A stretch of 64,000 nucleotides of DNA, from the NCBI RefSeq assembly GCF_000821305.1, contig NZ_CCXK01000017.1, positions 374,159-438,158 of the forward strand, given 5' to 3'. This stretch comes from Clostridium culturomicium. Lineage in GTDB: Bacteria > Bacillota > Clostridia > Clostridiales > Clostridiaceae. Below are positions 35,408 to 45,262 of the stretch, piece after piece. Positions within the stretch are counted from its first letter, which is position 1; each line of letters begins with the position of its first letter. A model generated the notes under the pieces. That model was not told the origin of the DNA, did no database searches, and saw only the letters and a program-made list of their open reading frames with translations. Both the position numbers and the translations under genes were made by a program.

Positions 35408-35441
35408 AAATCCCCTTGAGTATTTAATCTCAAGGGGATTT
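35408..35441. terminator. Terminator shared by rnj and the MFS gene
   Basis: AAATCCCCTTGAG/CTCAAGGGGATTT with an 8-nt loop stands between two convergent stops (35395 and 35443). Confidence 0.88.
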
Positions 35442-35442
35442 A

Positions 35443-36729
35443 TTATGCATCTCTGTTATATATTAATTTAACATGTTTTCTTCCTCTGTACATTATACAT
35501 ATAGCAGCAAATATACAGATAAGATTTGCTGTCAATATCAAAGGACGAATTGGAAGAAATTCTCCAAGCCCACCAGCTAAAAGCTGACCGAATATACCTC
35601 CAAATGTCACTAGCATTTGAAATGTTCCGTTAAATCTTCCGCGAAGCTCATTGGGAACATAATTTTGTGTTGAAGATATTCTTATGTTGTAAGAAGTAAC
35701 TGTAAGCATACCTGTAATAAAGTTTACAATCATCATTAATATGATTGGCATAAAGAGATAAGAACCTTCAATTACTGAAGAAATGATGTATACCATTAAA
35801 GCAATTGCAAATTTTTTGTTTGTTGGATACTTAAACTTATAATGAACTAGCCCACCTATAAGCCTACCGAATACTCCACAGCCCATTACATAGGTATACG
35901 CAACAACGCCTAAGGCTGCAGTTGATTTGAAATAGGGCATAACTAAGGTGCCGGACACACTTCCAACAAGAGATGTAACAAAAAAGTATGCAGTAATAAC
36001 TAATAAACCTGATTCGTACTTAATATAATTAACACCTTGAACAAAATCATCTTTATATTGCTTTAATGTATATTTTGTTGAAGGCTCAGCTGGTGTATTT
36101 TTTACAGCGTTTAAATGGGTATCGTTAGTTTTTATTTGAGTTTCAAAAATTGCTGCAATAAAAAATGTTATTGCATTGAAGAGGAATAGGGGTTCAAGAC
36201 CAATATTTTCATAAAAATATGCAGCTACAGGAACCATCATGGCAGCTAAAGGGTAAATCATGCTAGAGATAGAGTATGCTTTAGTAAAATTACCCTCACT
36301 TATTAAAGTAGGATAAAAGCTATCATAAGCAACTATATATATGCTATCTATAGATCCTATTATTAAACATATTCCAAGAAAAGCTGGATAATTAAATATA
36401 TTATTTGTAATTAAGAAGTAAAAGGCTAAAAACAAACCGCCAGAAATAAAATCAAGTGTGTAAATAATTTTTTTCCTTGAAAATCTATCAACATAGGGAC
36501 CTGCTATAAAAGGCATTATAATTTTAGGTAGATTATAGGTTACAGCAAATAGAGCATATAAAAATGTAGAACCAGTATAATCTAGAACTAAAAGACCTAT
36601 AGCAAATCCAGCAATTGAATTGCCAAGCATTGATATTACTGTTCCTAGAGTTAGTATTGTGAAATCTCTAGTCCATAGAGGTGGTGGTGAAAAGCTGCCT
36701 TTAGTTTCAAGGGAATTTTCAGGATTCAT
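35443..36729 (-). CDS. MFS transporter
   Basis: The 428-residue protein has 12 predicted membrane helices in two halves separated by a charged loop (about residues 190-225). It has an MFS motif-A-like GPYVDRFSRKKIIYTLD after helix 2 and GRLIGGLVHYKFKYP in the second half. This resembles the drug/macrolide efflux-like MFS_3 group, but the substrate is not known. AGGAGG lies eight bases before the ATG. A LysR regulator gene is divergent, 210 bp away, and might control it. Confidence 0.85.
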   Translation of the reverse strand: MNPENSLETKGSFSPPPLWTRDFTILTLGTVISMLGNSIAGFAIGLLVLDYTGSTFLYALFAVTYNLPKIIMPFIAGPYVDRFSRKKIIYTLDFISGGLFLAFYFLITNNIFNYPAFLGICLIIGSIDSIYIVAYDSFYPTLISEGNFTKAYSISSMIYPLAAMMVPVAAYFYENIGLEPLFLFNAITFFIAAIFETQIKTNDTHLNAVKNTPAEPSTKYTLKQYKDDFVQGVNYIKYESGLLVITAYFFVTSLVGSVSGTLVMPYFKSTAALGVVAYTYVMGCGVFGRLIGGLVHYKFKYPTNKKFAIALMVYIISSVIEGSYLFMPIILMMIVNFITGMLTVTSYNIRISSTQNYVPNELRGRFNGTFQMLVTFGGIFGQLLAGGLGEFLPIRPLILTANLICIFAAICIMYRGRKHVKLIYNRDA

Positions 36730-36893
36730 ATTTGATACCTCCTACATTTATAATAAAAATAATTTGATTTAAATTACATATAAAAGTATAATACCATAAA
36801 ATGTAAAAATAAAATATACGTAATTAGTTACATAAAAATATATTTTTTTTTATTGATATGCTAAAATATGATTAATGAATTGAGATATTCAAA

Positions 36894-36915
36894 TACAATA
36901 TTAATTTATATTGTA
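36894..36915. promoter_or_regulatory. Candidate LysR operator upstream of the LysR gene
   Basis: TACAATA and TATTGTA form a perfect inverted repeat with an 8-bp spacer, 25 bp before the LysR start codon. LysR proteins commonly bind such dyads near their own gene. Its use for the divergent MFS gene is also possible. Confidence 0.45.
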
Positions 36916-36939
36916 ATTTAAAGGATTGGAGCAGAATAA

Positions 36940-37851
36940 ATGACTATTAGGCATCTAGAAATATTTGTTGCTGTGGCAGAGTGTGGAAAAATGAGTCTTG
37001 CAGCAGAAAAGCTCTTTATATCACAGCCATCAGTAAGTCAAGCTATAAGTGATATTGAGTCTTATTATGGGGTTAAGTTATTTGAGCGTTTGTCAAAGAA
37101 GCTGTATATAACAGAGGATGGAGAAAATTTATTAAAATATGCTCGTCATATAGTGAATACATTTAAAGATATGGATAGTGAAATGAAGCATAAAAATAAG
37201 GAGGTATGTCTTAAAATAGGGGGAACTGTTACTGTAGGAACATGTATTTTATGTCCATTAATTAAAATCTTTGAAAGAAAAAATCCAGGGGTATCCGCTA
37301 AGGTTACTATAAATAACACTAGTGAAATAGAAAAAATGCTTCTTAATAGCAGTTTGGATATTGCAATTATTGAGGGGGAAATTTTAAATAAAGATATTAT
37401 AAAAGTACCAGTGTACCAAGATGAACTTGTGCTTATTTGTAGTGCTCATCATCCTTTCGCGAAGATGGATAAAGTAAGTTTGGAACAATTAAATAATCAA
37501 GACTTCATTGCAAGAGAGCAAGGAAGTCGTGATCGTAATATTTTTGAACAATTTTTGAGGGAGAAGGGGATATCTGTCAATGTGAAATGGACCAGTACTA
37601 ATACAGAGGCCATAAAAAATGCAGTAGTTGCAGGTCAGGGAATTGCAGTTCTATCTTCTGCCATGATAATAAAGGAATTATATCATGGCACGCTAAAGGT
37701 TATTTCTCTTGATGAAATTCAAATTAAAAGAGATATCTGTATGGTCTATCATAAAGATAAATTTATATCTGAAATTATGCAAAAATTTATAGAGGTTTGT
37801 ACAACTTACAAAATGGGAGTTATAAAATCATGTAAGCCAAAGTCCCAATAA
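36940..37851 (+). CDS. LysR-family transcriptional regulator
   Basis: The 303-residue protein starts with a typical LysR helix-turn-helix (AECGKMSLAAEKLFISQPSV, then SQAISDIE) and has the two-lobed effector domain (from about residue 90) with EQGSRDRNIFEQF in the typical position. It is closest in style to CysB/CbbR-like sulphur or carbon regulators, but the ligand is unknown. Its last 32 bp overlap the end of the convergent chromate-transporter gene. Confidence 0.9.
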   Translation: MTIRHLEIFVAVAECGKMSLAAEKLFISQPSVSQAISDIESYYGVKLFERLSKKLYITEDGENLLKYARHIVNTFKDMDSEMKHKNKEVCLKIGGTVTVGTCILCPLIKIFERKNPGVSAKVTINNTSEIEKMLLNSSLDIAIIEGEILNKDIIKVPVYQDELVLICSAHHPFAKMDKVSLEQLNNQDFIAREQGSRDRNIFEQFLREKGISVNVKWTSTNTEAIKNAVVAGQGIAVLSSAMIIKELYHGTLKVISLDEIQIKRDICMVYHKDKFISEIMQKFIEVCTTYKMGVIKSCKPKSQ

Positions 37852-38380
37852 CACCTGAACCGAAGATTACAGCTATTGGATTTATTTTAAATTTTCTTAA
37901 AGCAACGATACCGCATAAGAACAGAATAAATTCAATAGGTCTAAAGTTTGATAGTAAAATAGCTGATTTTTCAGCATTGAATAATGCTAAAGTCAATATT
38001 GACAAACCAGCAGAACATATTAATGCAACAACAGCTGGTCTTAAGCTGCTTAAAATTGTTTGGAGTCCTTTTAATCCACGATACTTATAATATAGTTTTG
38101 CTAAGATTAAACATATTATGAAGGCAGGTAGTACAACTCCTATTGTACATAATAGGGCTCCAGGCAATCCTGCAAGTCTAGTACCAACAAAGGTAGCTGA
38201 GTTTATAGAAATTGATCCAGGAGTCATTTCTGCAATAGTGATTAAATCTGCAAATTCTCCCATAGACATAAGGTGATGTACATCAACTATTTGATTTTGA
38301 ATTAAGGGAATAGCAGCATATCCACCTCCAACGCTGAATAAGCCTACTTTAATAAAACTAAAAAATAATTTTATAAGCAT
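37820..38380 (-). CDS. Chromate transporter half-protein (second of a pair)
   Basis: Short-chain CHR proteins work in pairs, each carrying one six-helix domain. This 186-residue protein has the conserved FFSFIKVGLFSVGGGYAAIP and the EMTPGSISINSATFVG motifs. It starts two bases after the stop of its partner, so the genes are translationally coupled. CHR proteins export chromate or, in some anaerobes, may move other oxyanions such as sulphate. Confidence 0.88.
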   Translation of the reverse strand: MLIKLFFSFIKVGLFSVGGGYAAIPLIQNQIVDVHHLMSMGEFADLITIAEMTPGSISINSATFVGTRLAGLPGALLCTIGVVLPAFIICLILAKLYYKYRGLKGLQTILSSLRPAVVALICSAGLSILTLALFNAEKSAILLSNFRPIEFILFLCGIVALRKFKINPIAVIFGSGVIGTLAYMIL

Positions 38381-38382
38381 AA

Positions 38383-38967
38383 TTATTTACCTTCCTTTCT
38401 CATATCATAAAGCAGATTACATACACCAATAACAACACATAAAAGGATTATTGTCATAGCACTTACGTCGAATACGTATGTCATAATAAAAGCGATAACC
38501 ATCATTGCAATATATAATATATTTTTAGTTTTAGTAATATTTTTTGCTAGGTTTAAAACAACATCAAAGATAACTGCTGCAACCCCTGCACGCATAACTT
38601 GAAGTGCTAATGCGATAACTGTATTTTCTCTAAACTGCTGATAAAACTTTGAAATTACTGAAATAATTATTAGTGGTGGCAATGAAGTACCTATAACAGC
38701 GATAAGTGCACCTAAAATTCCGCACATACGATAACCAAGGATAACAGATGCATTTATTGGTATAGGACCAGGTGAGGATTGAGCAATAGCAGTTATATCA
38801 AGCATTTCACTTTCTTCTAACCAGCCCAGTTCTTCAACAAACTTCTTTTTCATTAAAGAAACAATTACAAATCCACCTCCAAAAGTGAAGGCACTAAGTG
38901 AAAAAGTAGAGATAAATAATTTCCAAAGCATTTTAGCTTTTGATTCATTTTTTAATGTATTTTCCAT
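38383..38967 (-). CDS. Chromate transporter half-protein (first of a pair)
   Basis: The 194-residue partner has the same layout: FISTFSLSAFTFGGGFVIVS and AQSSPGPIPINASVILGYR. The pair together equals one full-length ChrA. AAGGAGA lies six bases before the ATG and is immediately preceded (on the minus strand) by a run of AAAT tetranucleotides (38982-39007). Confidence 0.88.
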   Translation of the reverse strand: MENTLKNESKAKMLWKLFISTFSLSAFTFGGGFVIVSLMKKKFVEELGWLEESEMLDITAIAQSSPGPIPINASVILGYRMCGILGALIAVIGTSLPPLIIISVISKFYQQFRENTVIALALQVMRAGVAAVIFDVVLNLAKNITKTKNILYIAMMVIAFIMTYVFDVSAMTIILLCVVIGVCNLLYDMRKEGK

Positions 38968-38981
38968 AAAAGTTCTCCTTA

Positions 38982-39007
38982 TTATTTATTTATTTATTTA
39001 TTTATTT
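38982..39007. repeat. Tetranucleotide repeat (TTTA/AAAT)n before the chromate transporter genes
   Basis: About six consecutive TTTA units lie directly upstream of the ribosome binding site of the chromate-transporter operon, preceded by CCGCGG. Slippage here would alter leader length close to the start codon. Confidence 0.8.
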
Positions 39008-39245
39008 GCCGCGGACAATCATCTCAAGATTATTTTATAGAAAATATATACATATGTAAAATATATATATCTTATTAAAAACATAGGTAAAAGGTTATGT
39101 ATGAAAAGAGTAAATTTTAATAATAAGTACTTGAATAGAGGTTATACGAAATTAAAAATGAGGTTGATGATTTATGTTGGACTGGGGGGATTTTGTAGTA
39201 GAAGAAAGAGGCAGATAAATAAGTATAGCACTCTTGGAAGAGATA

Positions 39246-39278
39246 ATAAAAAAGAGATAAAATTTAATTCATCTCTTT
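39246..39278 (-). terminator. Terminator of the FMN-binding lipoprotein gene
   Basis: AAAGAGAT/ATCTCTTT with a 12-nt loop is followed on the minus strand by a TTTATTAT tail. Confidence 0.75.
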
Positions 39279-39294
39279 TTAGTAAAAGTTAAAG

Positions 39295-39633
39295 TTACAT
39301 TCCATCAAAGGTTACATTTCCTTTTTTTAGAGCATCACGTGTTGCTTCAATTACAGCTTTACTAGTCACTGTAGCTCCACTAACAGTATCTACATTGAGA
39401 GATTGTTTTTCCTTAATGCTTTCAGCTATTTTAGGAGCAGCCTCTCCACCTATTGCTGGAGTTTCATTAGCAGCATCCACAGATATTTCTGTAACCTTTC
39501 CATCTTTATCTACTGCAATTTGAACAGTTATTTCTCCTCCATATCCTTCTGATTTCCCATCATAAGTATTTGTTTTATTACCACAACCAACTAGTAATAG
39601 TGCAGATAAAGTAAGTATCAATGCTTTTTTCAT
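39295..39633 (-). CDS. Small FMN-binding domain lipoprotein
   Basis: The 112-residue protein has a lipoprotein signal (LLLVGCGNK) and then a single FMN-binding domain with the SGATVTS motif, the Thr of which is normally flavinylated by ApbE. Such proteins (PplA-like) pass electrons outside the membrane. It resembles the FMN domain at the front of the large flavoprotein at 11321-13180 and could act with it or with other extracellular reductases. I prefer the ATG at 39633, about ten bases after GAGAGG; the ATG at 39642 almost touches that site. Confidence 0.85.
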   Translation of the reverse strand: MKKALILTLSALLLVGCGNKTNTYDGKSEGYGGEITVQIAVDKDGKVTEISVDAANETPAIGGEAAPKIAESIKEKQSLNVDTVSGATVTSKAVIEATRDALKKGNVTFDGM

Positions 39634-39801
39634 AAGTCTCATACCTCTCTTTTAGTATTTTAAATATGAATTTAGTATGCGTTATATTTAAACTTTTAAA
39701 ACAGCAATAAAAGGAATATATTTATTAGTTTGTGGAAAGATTATGTAAAGAAAGAGAAGTATTTGTATTTAGATGTGATAAATTATTTTAGGAGAGAAAT
39801 C

Positions 39802-40815
39802 ATGAGAAAAGAACCGACACTAGAACAGTGGAGAGAGTTATATAAATTAGGCTTGAAAATCAGAGATATGGAGCCTTGGAATGACTTTCAAGATTTAGAT
39901 ATAATTGCAATGGAAATACCAGAAAAAAAAGAACCATATTTCTGCAGTATATTAGGTGCAGGTGGACAATGTTTTGGAATTAATACCTTTGTAGGTTACG
40001 ATGGACTTAGAAATTTTTTGACCATTGCTGATAGTGAAAATTATATGCCCTTGGATTATATAATGGTTGAGCAAAGTAATTTGGCTTGTTTTTTTGGAGA
40101 TAAGGATATTGTTCCTGAACATCAAATAGAAGTTATGAAGGAGCTTGGAATAAAGTTTAGAGGAAAAAATAAATGGATTTATTTTCAATCATATAAGAAG
40201 GGGCATATGCCGGCAGCTATGGATGGGGAAGAAGCAGAGGTGCTTATTGTTTGCTTAAGAGAATTAATAAGTGCTATTAAAGATTGTAATAAGTTACAGC
40301 TAACTTTAGATTTTGATGCAGGAGATGTATTAGTAAGACGTTTTTATAAAGAAAAAGGAAAGTGGGGTACAACAAAAGAGCGCTTAACTCAATATTTGTA
40401 CGGGTATCCATCCTTAGTATTGAAAGATGAAATTTTAGCTGCAAAATTGAAAAGAAAAACAAGGATAGAAGAAGTTTTAGAGTTTGATATGGTATATATA
40501 AACGTTACAATTGAAGATGAATTATATGAACGTCCTATAAGACCTAAGCTTTTACTTCTTGTTGAGCATTATGAAGGGCTAATAAGGGGGCAGCATTTTT
40601 TTGCTCCGGGATTAGATGAGATTCAAGCAATTATGGAATTACTTATTAATTATATTATGGAATATGGAAGACCAATGGAGATTTATATTAGAAATCCTTT
40701 TATAGAAAATATTTTAAAGCATACATGCGATATATGTGGTATAAAATTGACAATGAAAAAATCATTAGAGGTAGTAGATGAATTTGTTAATGGATTTGAG
40801 GTTCTTGGTCTTTAA
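39802..40815 (+). CDS. DUF7309/DUF6930-like hypothetical protein
   Basis: The 337-residue protein looks like two tandem domains often found in clostridial proteins of unknown role: an N-terminal domain with PEPCK-unrelated YFCSILGAGGQCFGINTFVG and a C-terminal domain with RPIRPKLLLLVEHYEGLI. I base the DUF names on memory only. In relatives these domains can precede a SEC-C motif, which is absent here. AGGAGAG sits before the ATG at 39802; the TTG at 39730 is not supported. Confidence 0.55.
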   Translation: MRKEPTLEQWRELYKLGLKIRDMEPWNDFQDLDIIAMEIPEKKEPYFCSILGAGGQCFGINTFVGYDGLRNFLTIADSENYMPLDYIMVEQSNLACFFGDKDIVPEHQIEVMKELGIKFRGKNKWIYFQSYKKGHMPAAMDGEEAEVLIVCLRELISAIKDCNKLQLTLDFDAGDVLVRRFYKEKGKWGTTKERLTQYLYGYPSLVLKDEILAAKLKRKTRIEEVLEFDMVYINVTIEDELYERPIRPKLLLLVEHYEGLIRGQHFFAPGLDEIQAIMELLINYIMEYGRPMEIYIRNPFIENILKHTCDICGIKLTMKKSLEVVDEFVNGFEVLGL

Positions 40816-40852
40816 ATAACTTATTTATGTACCTGGAAAGATAATCAGTGTT

Positions 40853-40884
40853 AAATACTCTGTAAAAATCAGAGTATTTTTTTT
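40853..40884 (+). terminator. Terminator before lacZ
   Basis: AAATACTCTG/CAGAGTATTT with a 7-nt loop is followed by TTTTTG. Confidence 0.88.
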
Positions 40885-40941
40885 GAAAATATATTATAAT
40901 GAAAATTAGAAATATTTAAACAAACAAAAGGAGATGAAAAT

Positions 40942-43900
40942 ATGAAGTTGTGGGAAGATATAAGTATTGACCATATAAATAGGGAAAAGCCTAGAGCTAG
41001 TTTCTTGAGATTTCCAACGAAGGAAGCAGCTTTGTTAAATCAAAAGAGATATTCTCATAATTATAAAAATTTAAATGGTAATTGGAAGTTTTTATTTTTA
41101 GAAGCACCAGAATATTCTCCAGAGAATTTTTATGCAAACGACTTTGATAATTCTAAATGGAATGAAATAGTAGTTCCTGGAAATTGGCAGTTGCAAGGTT
41201 ATGGAAAAATGCACTATTCGGATTTATGGTACAACTTCCCTATAAATCCACCCTATGTCCCTACGGAAAATCCTACAGGAATATATAAAAGACAGTTTTC
41301 TATTGATAGTACATGGATGGGAAAAAGAATTATTTTAAAGTTTAATGGTGTAGATTCAGCATTTAATCTATGGATTAATGGAAAAGAGATTGGTTATAGC
41401 AAAGGAGCAAGAATTCAAAGTGAGTTTGATATAACTGATTATGTTGTAAAAGGTGAAAATACCTGTACTGTAAGAGTTTATCAATGGAGTGATGGAACAT
41501 ACCTAGAAGACCAGGATATGTGGTGGCTTAGTGGTATTTTTAGAGATGTAGAATTATACTCAGAACCCTATGGTGGTTTAAGAGACTTTAAAATTGAAGC
41601 TGACTTGAATGAAGATTATATAAATGGAAAATTAAAAATAAATTTTGATTTTGTAAAAGCAGATGGACAAAAAATAGAATTGGAGCTTAAAGATAAAAAT
41701 GGACAAGTGATCTTTAATGATTTTATTAAGGGTGAAGATTTCTTAACTTTTGAGAAAGAGATATCAAATCCATACAAATGGACAGCTGAAACACCGGATT
41801 TGTATAATTTAATTATTACTGTTTATGGAAGTGATGATTCTATAATTGAAGTTATCCCTCAAAAGATTGGATTTAGAAAGATTGAGTTAAAGGGAGAAGT
41901 TTTTACTGTAAATGGTGTTGCTATAAAATTCAAAGGAGTTAATCGTCATGACTATAATCCTCGTAATGGAAGAGTAGTTTCAAAGGAGGAAATAGAAGAC
42001 GATATTATTTTAATGAAACAGCATAACATTAATGCTATAAGAACTTCACATTATCCAAACTCAGAGTGGTTTTATGATTTATGTGATGAATATGGTATGT
42101 ATGTAATAGATGAGACTGATCTTGAATGTCATGGTTTTGAGCTTACAGGAAGATATTCTTGGATTAGTGATGATCCAACATGGGAAAAGGCTCATGTAAA
42201 TAGAATGGAAAGAATGATTGAAAGAGATAAAAATCATCCTTGTATTATAATGTGGTCATTAGGTAATGAGTCCTCTTTTGGAGTAAACTATAAAAAAATG
42301 GCTGCAAGAGCTAAAGAAATTGACAGCACAAGGCTTATACATTATGAAGGTGATTTTAATGTTAATGAAGAAGAGGGGCCTGTATCAGAAGTTTACAGCA
42401 CAATGTATACTTGGCTTGAACATGAAAATAAACTTACCATGGATAAAATTATAAAAGATATAAAAAAGCCTCATATTTTATGTGAATATTGCCATGCCAT
42501 GGGAAATGGACCAGGAGGTTTAAAGGATTATCAAGATTTATTTTATAAGTATGATAAGCTTCAAGGTGGATTTATTTGGGAATGGTTTGATCATGGAATT
42601 GAGACCATAACAGAAGATGGACAAGTATACTATAAATATGGTGGTGATTATGGTGATGATCCAACCAATGGTAACTTCTGCATTGATGGTTTGCTTATGC
42701 CTGATAGAACGCCATCACCAGGGTTACTTGAATATAAAAAAGTAATTGAGCCAGTGAAGACTATAGCTAAGGATATAGAAAAAGGAATTTTTGAATTGGT
42801 TAATAGGTTTGATTTTGCGGATTTAAATCAGTTATCTTTAAATTGGAACATTACTGAAGATGATAAAATTATCCAAAGTGGTTATTGTGAAATTCCATCA
42901 ATTAAAGGAAGAGAAGCAAAGGAGCTTTGTATTCCATATAAAATAAATATAAGACCTGTATCAGGAGCAGATTATTACTTAAATCTTTCTTACACTTTAA
43001 AGGAGGATACTTTATGGGCAGCTGCGGGACATGAATTAGCAACATCACAGTTCGAGCTACCTTTAAAAGCAGATAAAGTATTAATTGTACCTAAAGGAGA
43101 ATTAAAGGTTGTTAAGGAACACTGTGTTCTTAAGGCAATAGGAGACGAGTTTGAAGTCCACTTTGATTTAGTTAAAGGGAAGATTATAAAAGCTATAAAG
43201 GACAATTGTGAAATAATTGAAGAAGGACCACAGTTGAATTTCTGGAGAGCTCCAATTGATAATGATATGTATTTAGTTGAAGATTATAAGAAGAAATATT
43301 TTATGCATTTATGGCATCAAATTGTGAAGTCTATTGAATACAGTTATAACGACAATAGTTTAATTTTCAAGGTTAGTACAATTAATGGAACTACTAATTC
43401 AGCCTGGTTTTATGATTCTGTATATGAATACAGAGTATTTGGAAGTGGTGATATTTTATTAAACATTTATGGAAAACCAAGTGGAGTTATTGAGAATGCT
43501 CCTGAAATGATACCTAGAATTGGGGTTAATTTCAAATTAAATAAAGAACTCACTGAAGTTATGTATAAAGGTAGAGGACCACTAGAATCTTACGCTGATT
43601 CAAAAGAGGCTGCTTTATTTGGAGTGTATAAAAATAATATTGATGGTTTATTTACAAATTATATAAAGCCACAGGAAAATGGAAATAGAAGTGACTGTTC
43701 ATGGGTTAGTCTTACAAATGATAGAGGAATAGGAGTAATTGCTATTGCAGATGATAAAATTGATTTTAGTGCATCCTATTATGATGATAAGACTATTGAG
43801 AGTGCAAAACACACCTATGAATTAAAGAAAAATGATTATATAACCTTTAATATAGACTATAAACAAAATGGTCTTGGTACGAATTCTTGTGGACAATGGC

Positions 43901-44016
43901 AGCTTGAAAAATATAGATGTAGATTTGAAGAGTTTAAGTTGAATTTTAGAATTTCTTTATATAATAATAAAGAGATTGATACTGTTTCATTAGGAAGAGA
44001 AAGATTAGAATATTAG
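40942..44016 (+). CDS. lacZ: Beta-galactosidase, glycoside hydrolase family 2 (LacZ type)
   Basis: The 1024-residue protein has the full five-domain LacZ architecture: jelly-roll N-terminus, immunoglobulin-like domains, TIM barrel (about 330-620) and the large C-terminal beta-sandwich. The acid/base Glu is in IIMWSLGNESS and the nucleophile Glu in ILCEYCHAMGN. FKGVNRHDYNPRNGR is the conserved barrel entrance. It has no signal peptide, so it works inside the cell on imported lactose or galactosides. AAGGAGATG precedes the ATG. No transporter is adjacent; the gene is a single unit between terminators. Confidence 0.95.
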   Translation: MKLWEDISIDHINREKPRASFLRFPTKEAALLNQKRYSHNYKNLNGNWKFLFLEAPEYSPENFYANDFDNSKWNEIVVPGNWQLQGYGKMHYSDLWYNFPINPPYVPTENPTGIYKRQFSIDSTWMGKRIILKFNGVDSAFNLWINGKEIGYSKGARIQSEFDITDYVVKGENTCTVRVYQWSDGTYLEDQDMWWLSGIFRDVELYSEPYGGLRDFKIEADLNEDYINGKLKINFDFVKADGQKIELELKDKNGQVIFNDFIKGEDFLTFEKEISNPYKWTAETPDLYNLIITVYGSDDSIIEVIPQKIGFRKIELKGEVFTVNGVAIKFKGVNRHDYNPRNGRVVSKEEIEDDIILMKQHNINAIRTSHYPNSEWFYDLCDEYGMYVIDETDLECHGFELTGRYSWISDDPTWEKAHVNRMERMIERDKNHPCIIMWSLGNESSFGVNYKKMAARAKEIDSTRLIHYEGDFNVNEEEGPVSEVYSTMYTWLEHENKLTMDKIIKDIKKPHILCEYCHAMGNGPGGLKDYQDLFYKYDKLQGGFIWEWFDHGIETITEDGQVYYKYGGDYGDDPTNGNFCIDGLLMPDRTPSPGLLEYKKVIEPVKTIAKDIEKGIFELVNRFDFADLNQLSLNWNITEDDKIIQSGYCEIPSIKGREAKELCIPYKINIRPVSGADYYLNLSYTLKEDTLWAAAGHELATSQFELPLKADKVLIVPKGELKVVKEHCVLKAIGDEFEVHFDLVKGKIIKAIKDNCEIIEEGPQLNFWRAPIDNDMYLVEDYKKKYFMHLWHQIVKSIEYSYNDNSLIFKVSTINGTTNSAWFYDSVYEYRVFGSGDILLNIYGKPSGVIENAPEMIPRIGVNFKLNKELTEVMYKGRGPLESYADSKEAALFGVYKNNIDGLFTNYIKPQENGNRSDCSWVSLTNDRGIGVIAIADDKIDFSASYYDDKTIESAKHTYELKKNDYITFNIDYKQNGLGTNSCGQWQLEKYRCRFEEFKLNFRISLYNNKEIDTVSLGRERLEY

Positions 44017-44027
44017 TTGCCTTGTAA

Positions 44028-44067
44028 AAAAGCTATTGAAAAGCATAATAACTTTTCAATAGCTTTT
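44028..44067. terminator. Bidirectional terminator between lacZ and the CDF gene
   Basis: AAAAGCTATTGAAAAG/CTTTTCAATAGCTTTT is a 16-bp perfect stem with an 8-nt loop. Confidence 0.9.
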
Positions 44068-44071
44068 CATG

Positions 44072-44974
44072 TTAAACAGCCCATTTACGATTTCTTGTAA
44101 AGGATATGTTTAGCCACTTCTTAAGGTTTATTGTATTGGTTGAGTATTCAACCCTGTCGCGGATTTTATCCATTTCTTCAATGGTATCAATTTTTGAGTG
44201 CTTACTTAGAATAAAGTCAATTTCAATTCTGAGCATATTTCCTATTTTGCTGACCCTAGTAACAGATTCAGAAATACTATACTCATTTTCAATGTCTTTA
44301 ACCACTTTTGTAATTTGATCATAAATGTCGTCACTAGCTTTGCCTTGTATAACTTCCTTAAAAGAGTTACACAAGGAAGTTATAGGAAACTTAAGAAATA
44401 GTGAAGAACTTATTATAACCATTAGAGGATCGATATAATTACATAAAAAAGATAAAGAAGTTCTTTTTAAAATTAGAACTAAGATAAAACCTATAAATAC
44501 TCCAAGGCTTATTAGCCCATCCATAAGCCATTGATTACTTTCAGCTTTCAATATATCGGAATTAAGTTTTTTACTTGATACATACATATAAAGATAAATG
44601 GAGCCACATCCAATTATTGAGATTACTGTATATAGGATAGCAAAACTGATTTCAATTGAGTTGCCTCCTAGAAATATAGTTTTTAATGAGTTAATTAACG
44701 AAATTGAACACATAAGTATAAGAACTGTTGATTTAATTATTACAACGATTGGACGTAATGTTTCCTTACCAAAGGGAAAGTTTATTTTGTCGTTTTTATC
44801 CATATAAGAACAAATAAATATGGCTAGAAGAGAGAGCAAAAGACTTATTAAAGAATAAAGTCCATCAAAGAATAACATCTCTGAATTTAATCCAAGTCCC
44901 CAGGCTAATCCTAAAACTGCGAAGAAGAGCCCTCCAACGGCAGATAGTTTTAATAGTCTTTTTTCCATTTTCAT
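44072..44974 (-). CDS. Cation diffusion facilitator (CDF)-like protein with altered metal site
   Basis: The 300-residue protein has six membrane helices and a C-terminal cytoplasmic ferredoxin-like domain, the CDF layout. The usual transport-site residues are changed: the helix-2 motif reads FFDGLYSLISLLLS (the second acidic residue is missing), and helix 5 reads SNQWLMDGLISLG, where metal transporters commonly have HxxxD. It may handle another cation or have lost transport. It is monocistronic, with AGAGGT before the ATG. Confidence 0.75.
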   Translation of the reverse strand: MKMEKRLLKLSAVGGLFFAVLGLAWGLGLNSEMLFFDGLYSLISLLLSLLAIFICSYMDKNDKINFPFGKETLRPIVVIIKSTVLILMCSISLINSLKTIFLGGNSIEISFAILYTVISIIGCGSIYLYMYVSSKKLNSDILKAESNQWLMDGLISLGVFIGFILVLILKRTSLSFLCNYIDPLMVIISSSLFLKFPITSLCNSFKEVIQGKASDDIYDQITKVVKDIENEYSISESVTRVSKIGNMLRIEIDFILSKHSKIDTIEEMDKIRDRVEYSTNTINLKKWLNISFTRNRKWAV

Positions 44975-45262
44975 AATATACCTCTTTTCAATTACTTTGT
45001 ACTTATATTGTATAAAATGACAATATAAAAATTAACTGATTTACCAGTGCATTAAATAGTATTAATAAGTTATTATATCTTTTAAAATAATCTATATATA
45101 ACGTAAAAGTACTTAAATTTGTGTATGATTCATTAAATTAATTTGTAACACATTCAAAAGTATTAGGAAAATAATTTTAGCGTTTTGCAAATTTAATTCA
45201 TTGAAACTATGTATTGTATAAGCTGAAAATTAGCATTATTAAAAAATAGAGATATAAAGAAA

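Noticed and set aside
39101..39292. 63-codon plus-strand ORF between the chromate and FMN-lipoprotein genes
   Set aside because: The product is a low-complexity basic sequence with no recognisable feature. It runs through the minus-strand terminator hairpin at 39246-39278, and only a mediocre AAAAGG precedes it.
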